A stretch of 64,000 nt of DNA, from contig NZ_CP157875.1 in assembly GCF_040215105.1 (NCBI RefSeq), forward strand, positions 1,975,501-2,039,500, given 5' to 3'. A model generated the notes under the pieces. It was not told the origin of the DNA. It made no database searches and saw only the letters and a list, made by a program, of their open reading frames with translations. Below, in pieces: positions 7,737 to 16,763 of this stretch. The position numbers and the translations under genes were made by a program. The stretch is from Aeromonas veronii. Its GTDB lineage: Bacteria; Pseudomonadota; Gammaproteobacteria; Enterobacterales; Aeromonadaceae. Each line of letters begins with the position of its first letter. Within the stretch, counting starts at the first letter, position 1.

Positions 7737-9083
7737 ATGCATACCCTGGAACAGCTGCGCGCAGGCTCCTTGAACGGCGCCCGTCACCTCAAGCTCTCTG
7801 AAAACCTGGCGGTTTTCCCCCCCGAGATCTTGAGCCTCAAAGAGACACTGGAGGTGCTGGATCTCACCGGCAACCAGTTAAGTGAGCTGCCTGATGAGCT
7901 GGCCGAGTGCAAGAAGCTTCGCATCATCTTCTGCTCCGAGAACCGCTTCACCGAACTGCCCGAGGTGTTGGGGAACTGCCCCGAGCTCTCCATGGTGGGC
8001 TTCAAGGCCAACCGGATTGAAGTGGTCTCCCCCAAGTCGCTGCCCGCGAAGCTGCGCTGGCTGATCCTGACCGACAACGCCATCGAGCGCCTGCCGGACG
8101 AACTGGGTCAGTGCACCTCCTTGCAAAAACTGATGCTGGCGGGCAATCGCCTGACCGAGCTGCCCGCGAGCCTCGCCCACTGCCAGCGCCTCGAGCTGCT
8201 GCGCATCGCCGCGAATCGGATTACGGCATTCCCCGCCTGGCTGCTCGCCTTGCCGCGCCTCGCCTGGCTCGCCTACGCGGGCAATCCTTTCGCCGAGGAG
8301 TGGGAGCCGAAGAGGGCAAACGTGGTTGCCGACATTCCCTGGCAGGAGCTCGAGCTGGGCGCCCTGCTGGGGCAGGGGGCGTCCGGCGCCATTCACCGTG
8401 CGACCTGGCGCCCCGCAGTGGGCCAGCCAGTGGCATTGGCCCTCAAGCTGTTCAAGGGGGCGGTGACTAGCGACGGCCTGCCGGCGGCCGAGATGAAGGC
8501 CGCCTTGGCGGCGGGTCAGCATGCGGCGCTCATCGGGGTGCTGGGGCGGGTGGATGATCACCCCTCCGGGATCCCGGCGCTCGGGATGACGCTGGTCAGC
8601 CCTCACATGCAGAACCTGGCGGGGCCGCCGAGCCTTGATTCCTGCACCCGGGACATCTACCCGGAGGGGCTCGCACTCTCGTTGTCGGCGGCGCTCGCCA
8701 TGGTCAGGAACGTCGCCTCGGCCGCCGCCCATCTGCACCGGTTGGGGGTGATGCACGGGGATCTCTACGGTCACAACCTGCTCCATGATGGGGAGGGGGC
8801 CGTGCTGCTCGGGGATTTCGGCGCCGCCTCCTGCTATCCGCTGGCAGACGCCGTGCTGGCTGCCGCGCTGGAGCGGCTGGAGGTGCGCGCCTTCGGCTGC
8901 CTGCTCGAAGAGCTGCTGGCCCTGTGCCCGGCGAAAGCCGCCGAGTGCGAGTCGCTCCATCGACTGGCGAACGAATGCCAGCGCCCGGAGGTGGTCTTGC
9001 GACCGAGCTTTGCCGAGATTGGCTCCCGGCTTGACGATGCGCTGTGTTCGTTGCGCACCGAGAGGGCGCCGCTGATGGGATAA
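7737..9083 (+). CDS. Leucine-rich repeat protein with C-terminal protein kinase domain
   Basis: A 448-residue protein joining two domains. Residues about 15-185 are consecutive leucine-rich repeats of about 23 residues with the LxLxxNxLxxLP pattern. Residues about 205-440 are a protein kinase: Gly-rich loop GQGASGAI (212-219), probable ATP-anchoring Lys237 in LALKLFK, catalytic loop HGDLYGHNLL (Asp342, Asn347) and DFG at 360-362. The catalytic set is complete, although HGD replaces the usual HRD, as in several bacterial and atypical kinases. There is no signal peptide or membrane helix, so it is likely cytoplasmic or a delivered protein. LRRs presumably bind a partner. The gene stands alone. 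The ATG at 7737 follows GAAAGAGA, a usable ribosome site. Confidence 0.85.
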   Translation: MHTLEQLRAGSLNGARHLKLSENLAVFPPEILSLKETLEVLDLTGNQLSELPDELAECKKLRIIFCSENRFTELPEVLGNCPELSMVGFKANRIEVVSPKSLPAKLRWLILTDNAIERLPDELGQCTSLQKLMLAGNRLTELPASLAHCQRLELLRIAANRITAFPAWLLALPRLAWLAYAGNPFAEEWEPKRANVVADIPWQELELGALLGQGASGAIHRATWRPAVGQPVALALKLFKGAVTSDGLPAAEMKAALAAGQHAALIGVLGRVDDHPSGIPALGMTLVSPHMQNLAGPPSLDSCTRDIYPEGLALSLSAALAMVRNVASAAAHLHRLGVMHGDLYGHNLLHDGEGAVLLGDFGAASCYPLADAVLAAALERLEVRAFGCLLEELLALCPAKAAECESLHRLANECQRPEVVLRPSFAEIGSRLDDALCSLRTERAPLMG

Positions 9084-9289
9084 ACGACTGCGGGATCTGA
9101 GTCCTGACGGTATTGTGTCGCAAGGTGGCAAATGGGTAGTCAAAGGAACCTGTTAAAGTGATTTGGATGCATATTTTATGTTGTTGACGATGGCCGTTAT
9201 GAAATGGCCAAGACAGGGTCGACAGGGCTTGCACCGCCCCGGTGAAGTTGTGATATTGATGCATCATTGCAGATGGCGAGAGGATGAGG

Positions 9290-9937
9290 ATGGAAGCGGC
9301 ATTTTGGCATCAGAAGTGGGAAGAGAACCGGATAGGCTTCCATCAGGCGGACGTCAACCCCTGGCTGCCGGTCGGCTGGTCCGCCGGGCAAGAAGAGGAG
9401 ACCGTGCTGGTGCCCCTGTGCGGCAAGTCCAGCGACATGCTCTGGCTGAGTGGCCAGGGCCATCCCGTTGATGGCTTCGAGCTCTCCGAGCTTGCCATCG
9501 AGCAGTTCTTCAGTGAAAACCGGCTGACCGAGACGGTGACCGAGGTCGGTCCCTATCGCTGCCATCAACATGAGCGCCTGCGCATCCATCAGGGGGATTT
9601 TTTTGCGGCCCCCGCCCTCGGGCGCCAGTACCGACTGGCCTATGACAGGGCGGCGCTCATCGCGCTGCCGACCGCCATGCGCCGGGAGTATGCCCAGTTG
9701 ATGAGCCGCCTGATGGTGCCAGGCGGGCAGATCCTGCTGGTGACCCTGGAGTATCAGCCGGAGCAGCAGAAGCAGCCGCCGTTCTCGGTGGGGGAGATGG
9801 AGGTTCGCCATCTGTTCGAGCGGGACTTTGCGGTGGAGGTGCTGGGCCGGGCCAGCGAACAGGAGCACCCCAGGGTGATCTCGGGTCAGCTCTCCTATTT
9901 TGACGAGGTAGCCTACCGGCTGACGCGCCGGGGCTAG
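9290..9937 (+). CDS. tpm: Thiopurine S-methyltransferase
   Basis: A SAM-dependent methyltransferase of the bacterial TPMT family, 215 residues, acting on thiopurines and on selenium or tellurium oxyanions in known bacteria. Diagnostic parts are the N-terminal FWHQKWEENRIGFHQ, the SAM-binding strand VLVPLCGKSSDMLWL and FELSELAIEQFF. The start at 9290 is preferred over 9284: the GAGAGG site then has a 6-base spacing, and homologues begin at MxAxFW. It is probably monocistronic; the nearest downstream terminator belongs more plausibly to the small RNA that follows. Confidence 0.92.
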   Translation: MEAAFWHQKWEENRIGFHQADVNPWLPVGWSAGQEEETVLVPLCGKSSDMLWLSGQGHPVDGFELSELAIEQFFSENRLTETVTEVGPYRCHQHERLRIHQGDFFAAPALGRQYRLAYDRAALIALPTAMRREYAQLMSRLMVPGGQILLVTLEYQPEQQKQPPFSVGEMEVRHLFERDFAVEVLGRASEQEHPRVISGQLSYFDEVAYRLTRRG

Positions 9938-9977
9938 GGACCCCTTGGTGAGGAGCGTGAGACTCTTTTTACCTCCT

Positions 9978-9991
9978 TTGATGTAGATCAA
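9978..9991 (+). promoter_or_regulatory. FNR box
   Basis: TTGATGTAGATCAA is a perfect FNR palindrome (TTGAT-N4-ATCAA). Its centre (9984.5) lies 41.5 bases upstream of the start predicted from the -10 element TAAGAT at 10014-10019, the exact class II FNR-activation distance. No protein gene starts downstream on the plus strand before the terminator at 10158. Confidence 0.8.
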
Positions 9992-10025
9992 CGTGGTGGA
10001 CAGAGGCTCTGTCTAAGATGGCTCT

Positions 10026-10187
10026 GTTTCTCAATCACTGTCAGGTTTCGGTCGGCGCGCTCTGGTTTCATCGCCTGACCTGTCATCGGCTCAGTGTCTG
10101 ATTTTCACGCTCATGTTCACTTTGGCGGCCCAGGTCGCAATTGCTAATGGTTTTTCCAGCCGACCCCCAGGGGTCGGCTTTTTATTA
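10026..10187 (+). ncRNA. Predicted FNR-activated small RNA (FnrS-like in logic)
   Basis: A transcript of about 160 bases is predicted from a class II FNR promoter (FNR box 9978-9991, -10 at 10014-10019) to a strong terminator: AGCCGACCC (10158-10166) pairs with GGGTCGGCT (10171-10179), then TTTTATTAT. There is no open reading frame with a ribosome site inside. E. coli FnrS has the same design: FNR promoter, about 120 bases, and a terminator built on GCCGAC/GTCGGC. Here the body of the RNA does not obviously match FnrS, so homology is unproven. It is likely induced in anaerobiosis and may act with Hfq through the 3' U tract. Confidence 0.65.
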
Positions 10188-10212
10188 TCGGCGGCGTGGT
10201 GAGAAGAGGCGG

Positions 10213-12987
10213 TTACGCCTCGAAGGTGGCGGCGGCGAGACGAAATGCTCTGGGATCGTCGATGAGCTGGCCGGTGATCCGATCGTCGTGCTCATGGCCC
10301 TGGCCATAACTGCAGAGGATCAGCCTGTCCGAGGTACGGGAGCGCAACTGGGTGATGAAGCGCACCAGATCGGCGCGGCTGAGGTTGCCCACCTCCTCGC
10401 AGACCCGTTCCCGCTGATCGAAGCCGAGATCCTTGTTGCCAATGCTGACCCAGAGCCGCTGGCCGCGGCTGCGCAGGTTGGCATCCCGCTCGCTGAGCTG
10501 GGCCTGCAGGCCCGCCTTGCTCTCCTGCCACTGCTGCTCGGTAAACTCCAGCATGGCGATGGGGAAGAGGTCGATGAACTCCTCCACCGCGTCCAGCAGG
10601 ATCTGCGGCCCCGCCACCGGCGACTGGATATAGAAGATGAGGCCGGGGTGGCGATTGAGGGGAAGGTTGCCGGCCCCCACCACGTAACCGAGCTGCTGAC
10701 GGGTGCGCAGCTCGTGGAAGAAGGTGGAGGACATGATGTGGTTGGCCAGGGTGAAGCAGGCGAGATCCCGCGCCCGCACGGTGCGGGACTGGTAGTAGAC
10801 CAGCAGCGCCGAGTCTTCATGCTCGCAACCCTGCTCGCGAATGAGGGTGCCCCTGTCCTGGATGGAGATGAGGGGGCGGCGGGTCTCGGCGCTGGGCTGG
10901 CTGTTGTCGCCCAAGTGGCGCTCCAGCAGGGCGGCGAGATCCAGCGCCTCGCCCACGTCCCAGTCCCCGTGCACCAGGGTCTCCACGTGTACCTTGGCGA
11001 ACAGCTGGGCGACGAACTCGGGCATCTCGCCAAGCTCGATGGTGCGCAGGTGGCGCAACAACTGCTCGAACGGCGGATTGTTGGGCTGCAGCAGGCTGGT
11101 GAGCTGGTTGAACAGCTGGGAGATGGGGCGGGTCTTGGACTGGTTCTCCCAGTTGCGGATGAGTTGCTCTTTTATCTCGGCAAAGCGGGCCGGATCCGGG
11201 TAACCCAAGGTGCGATTGCTGAGGATCATGTCGAGCAGCAGGGGCTGTTTGTCGGCAAAGCCGCTCATGTTGATGGTAAAGCCCCCCTGGTGGGCATAGA
11301 TCTGGTAGCCGAGCCCGGCGAGCTCCGCCGGGTAGGTAAGGGCATTGAGGTGATCCTGAAGCAGTTCCACCGCGAGGCGGGCCATGGCGATGTGGCGTGG
11401 GTTCTTCACCGCATGTTCGCTGTCGATGGAGATATAAAGGTTGCCCTTGGGGACCCCGAACAGGTGCTCGTGCAGATGCCAGAGTCGAAAACCCGGTCTG
11501 TCCACCAGGCAGGCGGGCATGTCGGCAGGCAAGGGGGGCGTGCGCGCATCCAGCCGGCTGCTGATGAAGGGGTTGGGGGCGGGCAGATGCAGATTGGAGT
11601 CCGGTTTGCTCTGCTGCCAACGGACTTTCAGCGCCTCCGGAATGGGGGCGACGCTATAGGGGGTCTGATACCAGCGGGCGAGGCGATCGGTATTCACCTC
11701 CGGTGCCTGCACCGTCATGCGCAGGTTGTGGGGGGTGAGCTTGGCGAGGAAGCGGCGCAGCAGCGCCTCGTCATATTCGCGCATCATGTAGTCGCCGTAG
11801 AGCAGATCGGCCGGGGCGTAACTGAAGAGATTCAGCACCAGGCCGGAGGCGGTGTCCAGTGCCCGGCCTCGCTCCTGGAAGCGGAAGGCGGACTCCAGCA
11901 CGCTGCGCTTCTCGTCGTAACGCCAGGCCTCCAGGCCATCGCGCTCGATGAGTTTCAGGTAGCCGAACAGCGCCTCGATGATCTCGTTCACGTGCTCGAG
12001 ACCGAGGGGCGTGAGGCCAAAGCTCACCCCGAAATCCTTGAAGTTGCTGCCGCTGACCCCGCCGCCGGCGGCGAGCTGATTGACCCAGCCCTTGCCCTTG
12101 AGGAGGGAGAGCAGGCTGCCATCCCCTTCGTAGCCGATAAGGTGGCTCAGGAAGGTGAGGGGCTTCTTGTCGTAGTAGGCATCCACGCTCGGCAAGGGGA
12201 AGGTCAGCGCCAGCTTGCGGGTCTCCTTGACCGGTTTTATCTGGATGCGGATGCCGAGATCCTCGAGGCGATAGAGGGGGACCGACAGGGTCGGCTCGCC
12301 GAGGTTGCGATCCTGAATGGGGCCGAAGTAGTGCTCACACCAGCCGAGCTGGGTCTCGATGGGGGCGGGGGAGATCATCACCAGCGCCATGCGATCCGCA
12401 CTGTAGTGAGATTCGTAGAAAGCAACGAGATCGGATCTCAGATCCCGGCCGGGCAGATCGGCCAGGGTATCGAGGTTGCCCACCGAAAATTTGGAGAAAG
12501 GGTGGGCCGGATTGACGGTCTCTTTATGTACCTGATAGCTGCGGCGCACATCGTCTTGCAACTTGAGGCGGTATTCGGAGTCCACCGCGTTGCGTTCCTT
12601 GTCGACCCATTCGGTGGCGAAGGTGGGGCAGATGAAGAACTGGGAGAAGCGATGGAGCCCTGCCTCGAAGAAGCCGTTGTCGATGTCGAAGAAGAAGTTG
12701 GTGAACTCGGTTCCGGTCCAGGCGTTGTTGCTGCCTCCGTGACGACTCATGAACTGCTGATATTCACCGGGCTTGGGATAGGTCTGGGTGCCGAGAAACA
12801 GCATGTGCTCGAGGAAGTGGGCCATCCCCTGGCGGTCGGCGGGATCATCGAAATGACCGGTGTTGACGGCCAGGGAGGCGGCGGACTTGTCGGTATCGGG
12901 ATCGCAGATCAGCAGGACCCTGAGCCGGTTTGCCAGCTCCAGATAGTGATACCGCCTATGGTCGTTGGGACTGGCATGTGGGCTCAT
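10213..12987 (-). CDS. Insulinase (M16A) family zinc metalloprotease, protease III-like
   Basis: A 924-residue pitrilysin-type peptidase. The inverted zinc motif HFLEH is at residues 57-61 (His57 and His61 ligands, Glu60 catalytic), and the distal zinc Glu is expected in the NAVDSEYRLKLQDD segment near 135. The length and the two M16 halves agree with E. coli PtrA (about 960 residues). Unlike PtrA, no N-terminal signal peptide is seen (it starts MSPHASPNDHRRYHYLELAN), so the protein may be cytoplasmic and degrade peptides there. It is monocistronic, convergent with the predicted small RNA and divergent from sixA. It is probably ptrA-related, but the symbol is withheld because of the missing signal. 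Confidence 0.9.
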   Translation of the reverse strand: MSPHASPNDHRRYHYLELANRLRVLLICDPDTDKSAASLAVNTGHFDDPADRQGMAHFLEHMLFLGTQTYPKPGEYQQFMSRHGGSNNAWTGTEFTNFFFDIDNGFFEAGLHRFSQFFICPTFATEWVDKERNAVDSEYRLKLQDDVRRSYQVHKETVNPAHPFSKFSVGNLDTLADLPGRDLRSDLVAFYESHYSADRMALVMISPAPIETQLGWCEHYFGPIQDRNLGEPTLSVPLYRLEDLGIRIQIKPVKETRKLALTFPLPSVDAYYDKKPLTFLSHLIGYEGDGSLLSLLKGKGWVNQLAAGGGVSGSNFKDFGVSFGLTPLGLEHVNEIIEALFGYLKLIERDGLEAWRYDEKRSVLESAFRFQERGRALDTASGLVLNLFSYAPADLLYGDYMMREYDEALLRRFLAKLTPHNLRMTVQAPEVNTDRLARWYQTPYSVAPIPEALKVRWQQSKPDSNLHLPAPNPFISSRLDARTPPLPADMPACLVDRPGFRLWHLHEHLFGVPKGNLYISIDSEHAVKNPRHIAMARLAVELLQDHLNALTYPAELAGLGYQIYAHQGGFTINMSGFADKQPLLLDMILSNRTLGYPDPARFAEIKEQLIRNWENQSKTRPISQLFNQLTSLLQPNNPPFEQLLRHLRTIELGEMPEFVAQLFAKVHVETLVHGDWDVGEALDLAALLERHLGDNSQPSAETRRPLISIQDRGTLIREQGCEHEDSALLVYYQSRTVRARDLACFTLANHIMSSTFFHELRTRQQLGYVVGAGNLPLNRHPGLIFYIQSPVAGPQILLDAVEEFIDLFPIAMLEFTEQQWQESKAGLQAQLSERDANLRSRGQRLWVSIGNKDLGFDQRERVCEEVGNLSRADLVRFITQLRSRTSDRLILCSYGQGHEHDDRITGQLIDDPRAFRLAAATFEA

Positions 12988-13148
12988 GAGGGCTGACTCG
13001 CGGTGAATTTATTTGAATTTAAACATGATTATCGACGCCGCTATCTCACGAGGCAAACCCTTTTCTGAGAGGTAGCGCAATTGTTTCCCCCGGCACGGCG
13101 GGGTAAGATCCCCCCGCTATTTAAACAGGCCCCCTGGGCGAGGTTGTA

Positions 13149-13616
13149 ATGAAGATCTACATCATGCGTCATGGCCAGGCTGGCATGAATGCAAAAACGG
13201 ATGAACAGCGTCCCCTGACCGAACAAGGCCGTGACGAGTCCATTCATATGGCTCGCTGGCTGGCTCCCCAATTGACGGGCCCCTTGAGTCTGGCCATTCA
13301 TAGCAACTATCTGAGGGCCAGGCAGACCTGGCAGGCCATCGCTCCCGAGCTGCCAAAGGCGCAGAGCGTCGAAGAGAGTGGCGATATCACCCCTTACGGG
13401 GATCCGGCCATGGTGGCGAGCTATCTCACCGCCCTGGCGAGCCGCCATGACAACATTCTGATGGTCAGCCATCTGCCGCTGGTGGGTTATCTGGTGCAGA
13501 GCCTCTGTCCGGCGGCGGGGGCGCCCATGTTTGCCACCTCCGGCATGGCCTGTATCGAGTGGCAAGATGACAAGGGGGTATTGCTCTGGCTGGAAGGGCC
13601 GCATACAATACGATAA
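13149..13616 (+). CDS. sixA: Phosphohistidine phosphatase SixA
   Basis: A 155-residue histidine phosphatase. The catalytic RHG is at residues 7-9 (IMRHGQA), with a second conserved stretch near residue 100 in MVSHLPLVGYL containing the partner His. The length agrees with E. coli SixA (161). In E. coli SixA removes phosphate from the nitrogen phosphotransferase protein NPr and from HPt domains. The ATG at 13149 follows a GGCGAGG-like site. It starts divergently from the insulinase-family gene. Confidence 0.93.
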   Translation: MKIYIMRHGQAGMNAKTDEQRPLTEQGRDESIHMARWLAPQLTGPLSLAIHSNYLRARQTWQAIAPELPKAQSVEESGDITPYGDPAMVASYLTALASRHDNILMVSHLPLVGYLVQSLCPAAGAPMFATSGMACIEWQDDKGVLLWLEGPHTIR

Positions 13617-13749
13617 AAGTTAACAATAAGTTACAGAATGGTTTTTTAGGGAAGAGATGGGCGATTTTTCCGGTATTTTATATAAATTTAACGGAATTAT
13701 TTCGCAGGAGCTGCTGTCATACGGATACAACTGCAAGAGGTTGCAAACG

Positions 13750-13956
13750 ATGAGAGTGTTCAAGAAATACCTGCCGCTGATGGTGGCAAAACATGTCAAA
13801 ACTTTCTTCAAGGGACGGATATACATCCACGGCAGGGGGCGCTTCGATTTCCAGTCGGGCCTGTTATTGATGCCAATGGCGGCCGACATTCCCCATCGCC
13901 AGACGGTGCTCGAGGTCAACGAGTTGATCTCGAGGCTGCATATGGATGCGGCGTGA
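13750..13956 (+). CDS. Small conserved-looking protein of unknown function
   Basis: A 68-residue basic protein (MRVFKKYLPLMVAKHVK...) rich in Lys, Arg and His in its first half, with a GRGRFDFQSG turn. I do not recognise the family. An AAGAGG site 8 bases before the ATG at 13750 supports this start; the frame is open back to 13657, where a second ATG is possible. A strong terminator immediately downstream supports a real transcription unit, possibly shared with sixA (134 bases upstream). Confidence 0.6.
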   Translation: MRVFKKYLPLMVAKHVKTFFKGRIYIHGRGRFDFQSGLLLMPMAADIPHRQTVLEVNELISRLHMDAA

Positions 13957-13982
13957 CAGACACGCCCGGATAGGTTCCCCCT

Positions 13983-14012
13983 CATGCCCGCCCTCGTGCG
14001 GGCATGATTGTT
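13983..14012 (+). terminator. Terminator after the small unknown gene
   Basis: CATGCCCGC (13983-13991) pairs with GCGGGCATG (13998-14006), followed by ATTGTTT. Confidence 0.85.
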
Positions 14013-14166
14013 TAAAGCTCCCCGAAAACGCCGTTTTGAAAATCGCTGTGGCAATTTTGTTACCAGCTGTCGATGACTTTTTGCGCAGCCGATGATGGTG
14101 CTTGCTTATCCTGTTTGCCTCTCTATACTCCCGCAAAATACCCGCTGTCTTGTTCTGGATTTAGCG

Positions 14167-15087
14167 ATGCCACTTGCCTTCTTGTTTCCCTTCTCCTGCA
14201 TGGCCATCTGGGCCGGCAACAGCATTGTCAGCAAGCTGGCGGTGGGCGTGCTCTCACCGGCGGCCCTGGCCTGGTCGCGCTGGGTGGTGGCGGCCATCAT
14301 CCTGACCCCCTTCCTGGCCCATCGCGCCTGGCGCGAGCGCGTGCGGCTGAAAGCCGGTTTCTACAAGCTTGCCATGCTGGCCCTGCTCGGCATGGTGCTG
14401 AACCAGAGCTTCGGTTATTACGCCGCCCAGACCCTGGGGGCCACCGAGATAGGCCTCATGATGGGGCTGACACCGTTGATGACGGTGATGCTCAGCATCT
14501 GGCTGCTGCACGAACGCCCGACCTGGGGGGCCCTGCTCGGCGGCGTTATCTCCATCTTCGGGCTGACCATCTTGCTCGGGCAGGGGGATCCCGCTCGCAT
14601 GTTCACTCAGGGCATTCACATCGGCTACATCTACATGCTGTTGTCGGCGGCTACCTATGCGCTCTACAGCGTGCTGCTCAAGCGCTGGGATCTGGGGCTG
14701 AGCAGCTGGACCCTGTTCTACGGCCAGGTGCTGTGCAGCCTCCTGTTCCTCACCCCCTTCTACCTGCTGGTGGACGGACAATGGCCGGATCATCGCGCCC
14801 TCTGGCTCATCCTCTATGCGGGGATCCCGACCTCGGCGCTCTCGCCCTGGCTCTGGATACAAGGGATTGCCCTGCTCGGGGCGAGCCGCACCGCCATCTT
14901 CATGAACCTGCTGCCGGTGATGACGGCGGCCCTGGCCATCAGCTGGCTCGGGGAGCGGCTCACCAGCTACCACCTGATCGGCGGCGGCATGACGCTGGTG
15001 GGGGTCTTGCTGGCGCAGTTGCTGGTCAAGCCGGTGATCTTGCGGCGCCGTACCCGGCTGGCCATGGCGGGTTGCCCCGACGACTGA
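14167..15087 (+). CDS. DMT-superfamily permease (EamA family)
   Basis: A 306-residue inner-membrane protein with ten predicted hydrophobic segments in two EamA repeats; the first repeat begins FPFSCMAIWAGNSIVSKLAVG and the second has YMLLSAATYALYSVLLKRW. Members export amino acids, metabolites or toxins; the substrate is not predictable here. I chose the ATG at 14167, where the first helix starts directly; an in-frame ATG at 14092 would add an atypical 25-residue extension. It is a single gene ending at a bidirectional terminator shared with the convergent oppA-like gene. Confidence 0.88.
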   Translation: MPLAFLFPFSCMAIWAGNSIVSKLAVGVLSPAALAWSRWVVAAIILTPFLAHRAWRERVRLKAGFYKLAMLALLGMVLNQSFGYYAAQTLGATEIGLMMGLTPLMTVMLSIWLLHERPTWGALLGGVISIFGLTILLGQGDPARMFTQGIHIGYIYMLLSAATYALYSVLLKRWDLGLSSWTLFYGQVLCSLLFLTPFYLLVDGQWPDHRALWLILYAGIPTSALSPWLWIQGIALLGASRTAIFMNLLPVMTAALAISWLGERLTSYHLIGGGMTLVGVLLAQLLVKPVILRRRTRLAMAGCPDD

Positions 15088-15104
15088 AACCCCGGTAGAA
15101 AGAA

Positions 15105-15135
15105 AAAAGACCGCCAACAGGCGGTCTTTTTGGTT
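15105..15135 (+). terminator. Bidirectional terminator
   Basis: AAAAGACCGCC (15105-15115) pairs perfectly with GGCGGTCTTTT (15120-15130). A and T tracts on both sides let it serve the permease gene on the plus strand and the oppA-like gene on the minus strand. Confidence 0.92.
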
Positions 15136-15146
15136 TTGTGGCCGGC

Positions 15147-16763
15147 TCACTGGGCCGTCAGATAGAGGTCTTTGGAATAGACCAGATCCTGCGGGTTGTG
15201 ATAGGGGTAGCCCTTGACGAAGGGCTTGAGCAGCCGGGATTTCACATAGAAATAGACCGGGGCTATGGGGGCTTCGGCATCGATCAGGGCTTCCGCCTGC
15301 TGGTAGAGGCGATTGCGCTCGGCCGCGTCCTGGGAGTCATGCGCCTTGGCCAGCAGGGCGTCATATTGCGGGTTGTGCCACTTGCCGCTGTTGGCGCTGC
15401 TGCTGGAGGTCATGATGTCGAGGAAGGTGGAGGCGTCGTTGTAGTCCCCGTTCCAGGAGTAGCGGCTCACCCCGAAGTCTCCCTCGTTCAGGGTCGACAC
15501 CATGGTCTTCCACTCCATGTTGTTGAGCTCGGCCCTGACCCCCAGGTTGTGTTTCCACATGGAGGCAATGGCCAGGGCAATCTTCTTGTGTCCCTCGTTG
15601 GTGTTGTAGAGGATGTCCACGTCCAGCGGCTTGCCCGGGCCATAGCCGGCTTCGTTCAGCAGGGTCTTGGCCTCCTTGATCCGCGCCTCCTTGCTCATCA
15701 GTTCGCTGGCCGGTTGCTTGAGTTCAAACCCGTCCACGCTCGGCGGCGTCAGGCTGAAGGCGGAGAGCTGCCCCTGTCCCAGGATCTTCTCGGTGATGGT
15801 ATCCCGGTCGATGGCCAAGGAGAGCGCCTTGCGCACCTTGGGGTTGTCGAAGGGTTTGCGCTGGGTGTTGAACACATAGTAATAGGTGGCAAGCACGGGC
15901 ACGTTGACCAGCTCTTGCGGGCTCTGGCTCTTGATCTGCTTGTACTGCTCCAGCGGATAGCTGGTGTAGTGCACCTCGCTCGCCCGGTAGCGGTTGAAGG
16001 CGGCGGTATCGGAGATGATTTCCAGATAGATCACCTTGTTCAGCACGGTATGCTGATTGTCCCAGTAGTGGACGTTGCGCTCGGAGATGAGCCGCTCGTT
16101 CGGGGTCCACTCTTTGAGCACGAAGGCGCCGTTGGAGACGATGTTGCCCGGTTTGACCCACTCGTTGCCGTACTTCTCGATGGTCGCCTTCGGCGCCGGG
16201 AAGGTGGTGTAGTGGGAGAGGGTCTTCAGGAAGAAGGGGACCGGGTTTTTCAGGGTGATCTGCAGGGTGTGGTCATCCAGGGCCTTGATGCCGAGGGCAT
16301 CGGGTTTGGCCTTGCCTTGCACCACCTCGCTGGCGTGGGTGACCCCGGTCAGTTCGATGAACCAGGCGTAGTTGGAGGCGTTCTTGGGATCCGCCGCCCG
16401 CTGCCAGCCATAGACATAGTCCGCCGCCGTGACTGGCTCGCCGTTTGACCACTTGGCGTCGGGTCTGAGCTTGAAGGTATAAATGGTGCCCGTGGGGTCG
16501 AGCTCATAGCTGATGGCCCCGGCGGGTTGCAGCTTGCCATCCCCGTCCAGGGTGTAGAGTCCCTCGAACAGATCGTTGACGATCTCGCTGCCCGCGCTCT
16601 CCTCCACCATCTGGGGATCGATGGAGGCGGGCTCGGTGCCGATGTTGCGCACGAAGGTCTGCTGGGCTGCGGGGAGGAGCTGGGTGCCGGCAGGCACCTG
16701 GGCCGCCAGGGCGGGGAGGGAGATCAGGGCGGCAACCGTGCCGGCAATGAGTGTCCTTTTCAT
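15147..16763 (-). CDS. oppA: Periplasmic oligopeptide-binding protein (OppA/MppA type)
   Basis: A 538-residue extracellular solute-binding protein, family 5. A Sec signal peptide (about residues 1-20, MKRTLIAGTVAALISLPALAA) is followed by the family opening VRNIGTEPASIDPQ and the segment WSNGEPVTAADYVYGWQRA. It binds peptides in the periplasm for an ABC importer. No permease or ATPase genes lie beside it, so it is either an orphan copy that shares a distant importer or, like MppA, a specialised receptor; the exact paralogue is uncertain. The AAGGAT site lies 7 bases before the ATG. It is transcribed alone toward the shared terminator. Confidence 0.9.
   Translation of the reverse strand: MKRTLIAGTVAALISLPALAAQVPAGTQLLPAAQQTFVRNIGTEPASIDPQMVEESAGSEIVNDLFEGLYTLDGDGKLQPAGAISYELDPTGTIYTFKLRPDAKWSNGEPVTAADYVYGWQRAADPKNASNYAWFIELTGVTHASEVVQGKAKPDALGIKALDDHTLQITLKNPVPFFLKTLSHYTTFPAPKATIEKYGNEWVKPGNIVSNGAFVLKEWTPNERLISERNVHYWDNQHTVLNKVIYLEIISDTAAFNRYRASEVHYTSYPLEQYKQIKSQSPQELVNVPVLATYYYVFNTQRKPFDNPKVRKALSLAIDRDTITEKILGQGQLSAFSLTPPSVDGFELKQPASELMSKEARIKEAKTLLNEAGYGPGKPLDVDILYNTNEGHKKIALAIASMWKHNLGVRAELNNMEWKTMVSTLNEGDFGVSRYSWNGDYNDASTFLDIMTSSSSANSGKWHNPQYDALLAKAHDSQDAAERNRLYQQAEALIDAEAPIAPVYFYVKSRLLKPFVKGYPYHNPQDLVYSKDLYLTAQ

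Noticed and set aside
7520-7801. A 93-codon frame running into the start of the LRR-kinase gene.
   Set aside because: It overlaps the true start in another frame and has no family features or ribosome site.
10141-12996. A 951-codon frame antisense to the insulinase-family gene.
   Set aside because: A product of high GC and codon bias on the opposite strand; its translation is low-complexity, while the minus strand encodes a clear M16 protease.
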